64,000 bases of DNA from Mangrovimicrobium sp033283385 (lineage in GTDB: Bacteria; Pseudomonadota; Gammaproteobacteria; Pseudomonadales; Halieaceae): NCBI GenBank assembly GCA_033283385.1, contig JAWMQQ010000003.1, forward strand, positions 1 to 64,000, read 5' to 3'. The position numbers were made by a program, and so were the translations under genes. This document shows, piece after piece, positions 58,562-64,000 of the stretch. The first letter of the stretch is position 1; every line of letters starts with the position of its first letter. The notes under the pieces were generated by a model. That model did not search any database and was not told where the DNA came from. It was given only the letters and a program-made list of their open reading frames with translations.

Positions 58562-59380
58562 GTGACAGATAATCCGGCACTCACAAATTATGATCCGCAA
58601 TTTTATGCAGAGCAGGCGGATGGCTCCCTGCGGTCTTCACAGGTTGTGGTCCCCCGGCTGCTGGAGATGTTCCCGCAGGTCAAGTCCGTCGTGGACGTGG
58701 GCTGTGGTGTCGGCACCTGGCTGGCAACCTTCAAACGCTGCGGTGTAGAGCAGGTTAGGGGCATCGATGGCGGCAGCCCCGAAAGCGAAGCGCTGGCCAT
58801 AGCAGAGGCCGAATATATAAAAGCTGATTTCACTCAGGATTTCGCCGAGGGAATTTCCGCGGACCTGGCCCTGACACTCGAAGTCGCGGAACACTTCGAT
58901 CGGGAATATGCAGAACACTTCGTCAAATCCCTGTGCGCTATCAGCGACCTCGTCGTGTTCGGTGCCGCAATACCCGGCCAGGGTGGCACACATCACGTGA
59001 ACGAGCGCTGGCCGTCCTACTGGGAAGACATTTTCAACAGCCTTGGCTACAGCTTCTACGACGTGCTCAGGCAACAGCACTGGCATGACCAGCGCATTGA
59101 ATGGTGGTATCGACAGAACACCTTTGTGGTCATCAAGGACAGTCGGCGGGACCTGGTCGACCAGCTCACCGCGTACCAGCAACAGCTGCCACAATCCCCG
59201 CCCCGTGATTGCGTTCACCCGCAGATGTACCTGATTGCGAAGCAACACGCAATCAACGTGGAAAAGCAGAACCGGGAATTGCGCGAAACACTCGACCAGA
59301 TGCTCAACAGCAATATCTGGCGACTGTTGCGCGGGCCCCGCGCCACCTACAGGCTACTCAAGAAATTGATCAAGGGATGA
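58562..59380 (+). CDS. SAM-dependent methyltransferase
   Basis: 272 aa from a GTG start. Class I motif I VKSVVDVGCGVGTWLATF and the acidic end of strand 2 (VRGIDGG). ALTLEVAEHFDREYAEHFV is motif III/IV region. The last 60 residues form a helical tail (NIWRLLRGPRATYRLLKKLI). The acceptor is unknown; in this context O-methylation of a sugar is likely. 96-bp gap to the sulfotransferase. Confidence 0.8.
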   Translation: MTDNPALTNYDPQFYAEQADGSLRSSQVVVPRLLEMFPQVKSVVDVGCGVGTWLATFKRCGVEQVRGIDGGSPESEALAIAEAEYIKADFTQDFAEGISADLALTLEVAEHFDREYAEHFVKSLCAISDLVVFGAAIPGQGGTHHVNERWPSYWEDIFNSLGYSFYDVLRQQHWHDQRIEWWYRQNTFVVIKDSRRDLVDQLTAYQQQLPQSPPRDCVHPQMYLIAKQHAINVEKQNRELRETLDQMLNSNIWRLLRGPRATYRLLKKLIKG

Positions 59381-59405
59381 ACAACTTGCGCCGAAAGGAC
59401 ATCGC

Positions 59406-61457
59406 GTGAACGATTTAGCACCCGGGGACGTGACTGTAGCGGTATGTACCTACAACAGGGCAGAACTGTTACCGAATCTCTCCACTTACCTCCTGGATAT
59501 CCAGTCATCGGGAGCAAGAGTTCTGCTCGTCGATAATAGCAGCGACGAGAGCGCCCTGATCCAGAACAAGTCGCTCGCCGCAAAATGCGGCTTTGACTAT
59601 CACTATTCCACACCGCCGGGACTATCCCGCGCGAGGAATGCGGCAATCGAAATGTGCGAGACAGAGATTCTCGCATTCCTCGACGATGACGCAATTCCCG
59701 GCCAGCACTGGCTGGAAGGTCTCCTGGACGCTTTCGAATCTGAATCAGTGGGATTTGTCGCCGGCCGTATCCTGCCGGGGTGGCCGGGCGACGCCGGGCC
59801 TCCCGAGTGGCTACCTCAGCGCCTGATAGGTTGCCTGAGTGTCCTGGACCTGGGTGACCAGGACCGGCAACTGGAAGACTTTGAGAGTGCCTACGGGGCC
59901 AATATGGCTTTTCGAAAAGCCGCGCTCAGCGGCAGCGGCGGCTTTTCTGTTGCGCTCGGGCGCACGGGAAACGCATCGCTCCTGAGTAACGAGGAACTGG
60001 AAACGCAGGAAAAAATCAGGGCGCTTGGTTACACGGGCCGCTATTCCGCCAAAGGTGTCGTTACTCACCTGATCGAGCAAAGTCGCCTGAGCCGTCACTG
60101 GTTCATCGCGAGAATGGCCTGGCAGGGCGCATCCGACTCCCTGATGGTTTCCAGCCCGGACCAGGCGGCCCTGCTCGACAATTTGAGAGTCAGCGCCAGG
60201 AAAGTGAAGGCGGGGGCACTGGTTGACCGGATTGTAAATCCTCGATCTGCAAAAGAGTTCGACGCATCCCTGCAGTTCGTCCGGGACCTCTGTACATACA
60301 CACTCTCCGCCACTGGCATGCCGGATGACTTGCCGGCCAACGACGATAAATCCGGCTTCGTGGAGAACCTGCGGGAAACAGCGCTTTCATCACCGTGCCC
60401 CACAGGCACGGAGGTCGCATTTTTCGACGGCTTGCCCGGGCATCACTTCCTCTACGAACAATATGCCGATATCGCCCGCACGAGTTTTGCCATCTCGGAT
60501 GGATGGGCCTGGAGCGACACGCAAAGAAGCGATCTCGAATATTTTGAACTGTCGCTCATCCCGTCAGTGAAAACGGTAGTGTTCCTGACCCTGGACCAAC
60601 TGGCCTATGGCCCCGGATTCGATCGCACGCTCGGGTTCATGCAGGAACAATCCGGAAAGCGCAATTTGTTCGGGTTTGTCCACCGGCTACCAGGAGATCA
60701 TAAGCTGGCTGAGCGACTGACAATGCTCGCCGAGCATATGCAGTTCATCGTGTTCGAAGAGGGGATGGCTGGCACGTTGAATGAAATCACCCGCAAGAAG
60801 GCTTCCCATTACCTGCCGCTGCACCCGGTATTTTCCAATCTCGTCAGCCCTCGCGTGACTGCCAAGAAAAAGCTCGGCATCGACGACGACAAGATCGTCA
60901 TATCCATGCTCGGCGAACTCAGGCGCGGAAAAGGCGTAGAGCGCCTGCTGCGCGCGCTGCCCAGGATCAGGGACAAACTGGACCGTCCCTGCCTGTTCCT
61001 GATCGCCGGCAAGGCGACAGACGTCACTCCCGAGACCCTGCAAAAGCAATTCAGGGAATCGGGGCTGGACCTCAGCCTGTACTCCGGCGTGTCCGGCAGC
61101 GGATATAAATTCGTGTCTGACCAGGCGATGGCCGATTGCATTTCCGCATCGGACATTGGCCTTCTATTGTACGAGGAAGAGCAAACGACATGCATGAGCG
61201 GGGTGCTGCCCAATTACGTGATGGGTGGCTGCCAGCTGGTGTGTTCAGAAGCAAGTATCGTCGGCAACCTGTCGCGGCGATACGACCTCGGCATACAGGT
61301 GGATGTATCCAACCCCGAAGCCATCGCCGACGCCATCGCAGGGGCCGTCGCATCGCTGGACTCGCGCCCTGCCAGCGCCGCGCGTGACCGCTATATTGAA
61401 TCGATCAGTGCCGGGGCGGTTACCGGATCGTTCCGGAAAATTCTCGGACTCGAGTGA
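59406..61457 (+). CDS. bifunctional glycosyltransferase (GT2 + GT4-like)
   Basis: 683 aa, GTG start. Residues 1-270 form a GT2 domain: VTVAVCTYNRAELLPNL, VLLVDNSSDES, GLSRARNAAIEMC and LAFLDDDAIPGQHWLEGL. A middle part follows, and the C-terminal about 200 residues form a GT-B/GT4-like half: VISMLGELRRGKGVERLLRA, FLIAGKATDV, and the end motif CISASDIGLLLYEEEQTTCM. Two catalytic domains in one chain suggest successive sugar additions. The GT4 N-terminal half is less clear. Confidence 0.8.
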   Translation: MNDLAPGDVTVAVCTYNRAELLPNLSTYLLDIQSSGARVLLVDNSSDESALIQNKSLAAKCGFDYHYSTPPGLSRARNAAIEMCETEILAFLDDDAIPGQHWLEGLLDAFESESVGFVAGRILPGWPGDAGPPEWLPQRLIGCLSVLDLGDQDRQLEDFESAYGANMAFRKAALSGSGGFSVALGRTGNASLLSNEELETQEKIRALGYTGRYSAKGVVTHLIEQSRLSRHWFIARMAWQGASDSLMVSSPDQAALLDNLRVSARKVKAGALVDRIVNPRSAKEFDASLQFVRDLCTYTLSATGMPDDLPANDDKSGFVENLRETALSSPCPTGTEVAFFDGLPGHHFLYEQYADIARTSFAISDGWAWSDTQRSDLEYFELSLIPSVKTVVFLTLDQLAYGPGFDRTLGFMQEQSGKRNLFGFVHRLPGDHKLAERLTMLAEHMQFIVFEEGMAGTLNEITRKKASHYLPLHPVFSNLVSPRVTAKKKLGIDDDKIVISMLGELRRGKGVERLLRALPRIRDKLDRPCLFLIAGKATDVTPETLQKQFRESGLDLSLYSGVSGSGYKFVSDQAMADCISASDIGLLLYEEEQTTCMSGVLPNYVMGGCQLVCSEASIVGNLSRRYDLGIQVDVSNPEAIADAIAGAVASLDSRPASAARDRYIESISAGAVTGSFRKILGLE

Positions 61458-61488
61458 TTGCCCTTGCGGACCCAGCCGCACCCCGGAC

Positions 61489-62601
61489 TCAGTTCGATTG
61501 GCGCGGCTTCACCGCCTCCCATTCGACATCGCCCCCGTGCAGGGTCCTGAAGTTCTCGATTTCTTCCGAGATCGCATGTTCAGCCGGGTAAAGCCAGGGG
61601 GCGCCTTCGTTTATGAAGCCCGATCGCAGGAATTGTGACCTGATCTCATCGTAGTCCAGCAGCGCCGCCGCACGCGCACCCGGAACAGGGTTCCTGACCG
61701 GCAGGTAGTAACCCTTGATGGCATTGAATCGGACCGGTGCTTTGCCGCGAAAGCTTTCAACATGGCGTACAAAGAGCCCCGGCCATCCCCGCCTGCACAG
61801 AATGCCCATTTTCTGGCTTTTGTGACCGACCAGCGCATAGCCGTGAATCGCGGAACCTTCGGAAAAGATCAGCGTATCCGCAAGGCTGTAGAGCTCAAGC
61901 TGCTGTACCAGGGACAGCGTTTCCGGGTAGACGATGTGATACCCCTGCGCGGCCAGGTTCACCTCTATAACAGACTCTCCCAGTATTCCACCGCTGCCAA
62001 TGGAAAACCTTGTACGGGAGACGTAGATTTTCCTCCTGCTCGTTTTGCTGCCAGAGAACTCCCGGCGAATTCGGTGAACGAACCTGATAAAACGCCTGTC
62101 CGCAGTTATCAGGCTGCCCAGTCCAAATTTCTGCTCCGGAATAACCAGCCTGTTCACTTTCGCCACGGAGGTATGGAGCATTACCAGCTCATTTTCGATT
62201 CCGAGCAACTTCAGAAGTTGCCTGAAAAACTCCGGTACTTCAGTGCTGTTCCACTCACCAGGCAGGAAAAGAATGGGAAGATCCCGCCCTATCTGTGCTG
62301 CAGCCCACAGCCTGCCGAGACCTTCGACTATGCAGTGACCAAAATGCGGGGCAAAGAGATGGCCGCCAAATATCGCCTGCTCGTACACAACTGCAGGTGA
62401 TTCCGACGCAGGCTCCGGCGTGTTGAACGCCACATTTGCATCCCGCCTGTGAATGGCTGCCTCGACTGCCCGGCCACGCGCGTCGAGCACACCTGACATC
62501 GCCCTGTTGCCGTTCAGGCCGGGATTGACAGTGACTTCCCGGACAACGTTTATGCCGGGCTGGAGAGAGAGGGGAAGAAGGTCCGCAAGGGCGAAGGTCA
62601 A
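61489..62601 (-). CDS. family 61 glycosyltransferase (DUF563)
   Basis: 370 aa, on the opposite strand from the operon. HFGHCIVEGLGRLWAA and the C-terminal RRKIYVSRTRFSIGSGGI, YHIVYPETLSLVQQLELYSLAD and the HGxxL-like SEGSAIHGYALVG are DUF563/GT61 features. GT61 enzymes include xylosyl- and GlcNAc-type transferases. Convergent with the bifunctional transferase (31-bp gap). Confidence 0.75.
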   Translation of the reverse strand: MTFALADLLPLSLQPGINVVREVTVNPGLNGNRAMSGVLDARGRAVEAAIHRRDANVAFNTPEPASESPAVVYEQAIFGGHLFAPHFGHCIVEGLGRLWAAAQIGRDLPILFLPGEWNSTEVPEFFRQLLKLLGIENELVMLHTSVAKVNRLVIPEQKFGLGSLITADRRFIRFVHRIRREFSGSKTSRRKIYVSRTRFSIGSGGILGESVIEVNLAAQGYHIVYPETLSLVQQLELYSLADTLIFSEGSAIHGYALVGHKSQKMGILCRRGWPGLFVRHVESFRGKAPVRFNAIKGYYLPVRNPVPGARAAALLDYDEIRSQFLRSGFINEGAPWLYPAEHAISEEIENFRTLHGGDVEWEAVKPRQSN

Positions 62602-62772
62602 TTAAAACACCATGCGCAAAGGAGTGAAAAGCCGATCCGGATTATTCATTACAAGGCGCCCGGTTGTAAATGCCGGGCCCCGCGTCACCAGTAACGAAAA
62701 GCCCTCCCATATGTTGTAGTCGAGCCTGTATGCGCATATCGTTGACCGACTTTTAATGGTGGAAAAATAGCG

Positions 62773-63417
62773 ATGCGAAGACGGTCCCTCGAAAGCCTGG
62801 GCGTAAAGTTCGGCACGGACAAAAGCAGCCTGTTGCATGGTTACCTGGATTTTTACGAGCAGTTCTTCCTGCCCTGGCGGCGCGAAAAAATCTGCCTGAT
62901 GGAATTCGGCATTTCCAAGGGCGCCAGCCTGGCGACCTGGGAGGCCTGGTTCACCAGGGCTGAAATCATCGGCGTGGATATTCAACAGCGCTTTGTCAGC
63001 CAGAAATTCCGGCGCGCAAAGACCGTCAGGGGAGATTGCAGCAACCGGGACTTTTTGCGCGATATTACACGGAAATTCCAGCCGACCATCATCATCGACG
63101 ACGCCAGCCATCGCTGGTCACACCAGGTCGCCAGCTTCGAGGCGTGCTTCCCCGAAATGAAAGCCGGCGGGTATTTTGTAGTCGAGGACCTGGAGACATC
63201 CTTCGGAGAACTGCGAGACTGCCCACTCGGTTACGATGACCAGGGCGCTGACGCCTTCCAGTACTTCTCGCAATTGAACAATATGCTCGTCGGCAACCGG
63301 GAAGACCATCCGGACCTGAAACTCCCCGAATACCGCGAGACCCAAGCCAGGCTGGTCGAACAAATCGAGTTTATGGTTTTCCACAAGGGTACGCTTTTAA
63401 TCAGGAAATTGTCCTGA
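62773..63417 (+). CDS. SAM methyltransferase, CmcI/MycE-like
   Basis: 214 aa. LGVKFGTDKSSLLHGYLDFYEQFF and LMEFGISKGASLATWEAWF followed by IIGVDIQ resemble the metal-dependent sugar O-methyltransferases of macrolide and rhamnose modification. TIIIDDASHRWSHQ has the metal-ligand-like aspartates. Divergent from the GT61 gene (171 bp apart). Likely methylates a sugar hydroxyl of the same glycan. Confidence 0.8.
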   Translation: MRRRSLESLGVKFGTDKSSLLHGYLDFYEQFFLPWRREKICLMEFGISKGASLATWEAWFTRAEIIGVDIQQRFVSQKFRRAKTVRGDCSNRDFLRDITRKFQPTIIIDDASHRWSHQVASFEACFPEMKAGGYFVVEDLETSFGELRDCPLGYDDQGADAFQYFSQLNNMLVGNREDHPDLKLPEYRETQARLVEQIEFMVFHKGTLLIRKLS

Positions 63418-63481
63418 AGAGGCAGCAATCGAGCCTGCACTGGGTAACCGATCGCCAGACGCGGCGGCTGCGTAGCTGCAG

Positions 63482-64000
63482 TCAGTTCTTTCCGACTGTT
63501 TCGCCCAGCAGGTCCACCCAGTTGCGCTTTCTCTCCAGGTATTCCCGCGTCTCGGCGAGAAGCCCCAGGGACCTCGCCTCCGAGGCATACGCGCCGGCAA
63601 GATGGCGCCAGTAGGTGGCTTCACTGGTATTGCGGGTCAGCTCTGCCAGCATGTCGGATCGTTGCCCTGCGGAAAGCCCGGATGCGGCACTGAAATTCAT
63701 CGAAGCGTTGCGCGAGCTTTTCAGGATTGCCTTTATCTCCCTGTACAGTTCCAGGTCGTCCTTGAAGTTCTCGCGACAGTGCTGCTCGATTTTTTTCACC
63801 TCAGCGGAGAGGAACGCATCTTTCTTTTCCTGGGTTGAGGTCTTGTTCCACCGTTGTGTGCCGATGGGCGGCAACCCCATTTCATCGACGAGGGCACCGA
63901 CATGGTCATTGTAATTTTCCATGTCGATAACACAGTCGAAACAGCGGAAGAGTTCACTGGCGGTAAATCCACATTTCCCGCTCTCGTCACCGAAAAACCT
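63482..64000 (-). CDS. C-terminal part of a probable sulfotransferase (truncated by window edge)
   Basis: The reading frame is open to the last base; 172 residues are visible and the start lies beyond 64000, so a Met at 63922 is internal. CFDCVIDMENYNDHVGALVDEMGLP, RWNKTSTQEKKDAF and DDLELYREI resemble the C-terminal half of Sulfotransfer_2 proteins. The PAPS-binding motifs would be in the missing part, so this is a family guess. A long helical tail follows. Convergent with the methyltransferase gene. Confidence 0.55.
   Translation of the reverse strand, partial: RFFGDESGKCGFTASELFRCFDCVIDMENYNDHVGALVDEMGLPPIGTQRWNKTSTQEKKDAFLSAEVKKIEQHCRENFKDDLELYREIKAILKSSRNASMNFSAASGLSAGQRSDMLAELTRNTSEATYWRHLAGAYASEARSLGLLAETREYLERKRNWVDLLGETVGKN

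Noticed and set aside
1..64000. tRNA genes
   Set aside because: The few intergenic gaps were read and none shows a TTCGA-type T-arm with a matching acceptor stem.

Overview
The window is a high-GC gammaproteobacterial chromosome segment. Its gene order closely follows the Pseudomonas-type order (tyrS - M23 peptidase - anmK - erpA; dusB-fis-purHD; coq7 - osmC - crp/vfr - trpCDG; rpe - trpE; murU-amgK - lptD-surA-pdxA). HemB is of the zinc-free magnesium type known from Pseudomonas. A marine gammaproteobacterium of the Halieaceae/Cellvibrionales neighbourhood would fit, but that is an inference from gene order and composition only. No plasmid, phage, IS or CRISPR feature is visible.

Layout. 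1-425: leader and strong P1-type promoter of a ribosomal RNA operon reading leftwards; the 16S gene lies just off the left edge. 0.4-12 kb: tyrS, a cell-wall endopeptidase, anmK, erpA (with an IscR type-1-like operator), argC, a ClC transporter, then a haem set hemJ-hemL-hemB. 12-25 kb: a Nudix hydrolase and a ModF-like twin ATPase from nearly touching start codons, a phospholipase-D lipoprotein, PBP1b, a PfkB kinase, DNA polymerase II, and a PCuAC copper chaperone with a DUF2333 protein. 25-36 kb: dsbD, aroQ, accBC, prmA, dusB-fis, purHD, coq7, an OsmC protein. 36-44 kb: crp/vfr, the complete trpEGDC operon with a promoter and a Trp-rich leader peptide, rpe, and the cell-wall recycling pair amgK-murU. 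44-49 kb: lptD-surA-pdxA. 49-64 kb: a long, mostly overlapping operon of glycosyltransferases, sulfotransferases, membrane proteins and methyltransferases, probably for a sulfated, methylated surface glycan. It sits where rsmA-apaG-apaH would follow pdxA in Pseudomonas.

Two repeat families stand out. (1) Ten arrays of a short palindromic repeat headed GTAGGAG lie between genes from 4.4 to 49 kb. They occupy every convergent gene pair that has an intergenic gap, and the TAG inside the head supplies the stop codon of eight genes. None occurs in the glycan region. (2) Two copies of a structured element of about 110 bp (30376-30489 and 41490-41599) share a 60-nt core with only four differences, while their long flanking stems have changed sequence yet stay perfectly complementary. 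This covariation is the strongest sign of something undescribed here.

Working together: anmK, amgK and murU belong to peptidoglycan recycling alongside PBP1b and the M23 endopeptidase. lptD-surA serve outer-membrane biogenesis. The 49-64 kb operon would supply the surface sugar, drawing on PAPS made elsewhere in the genome.
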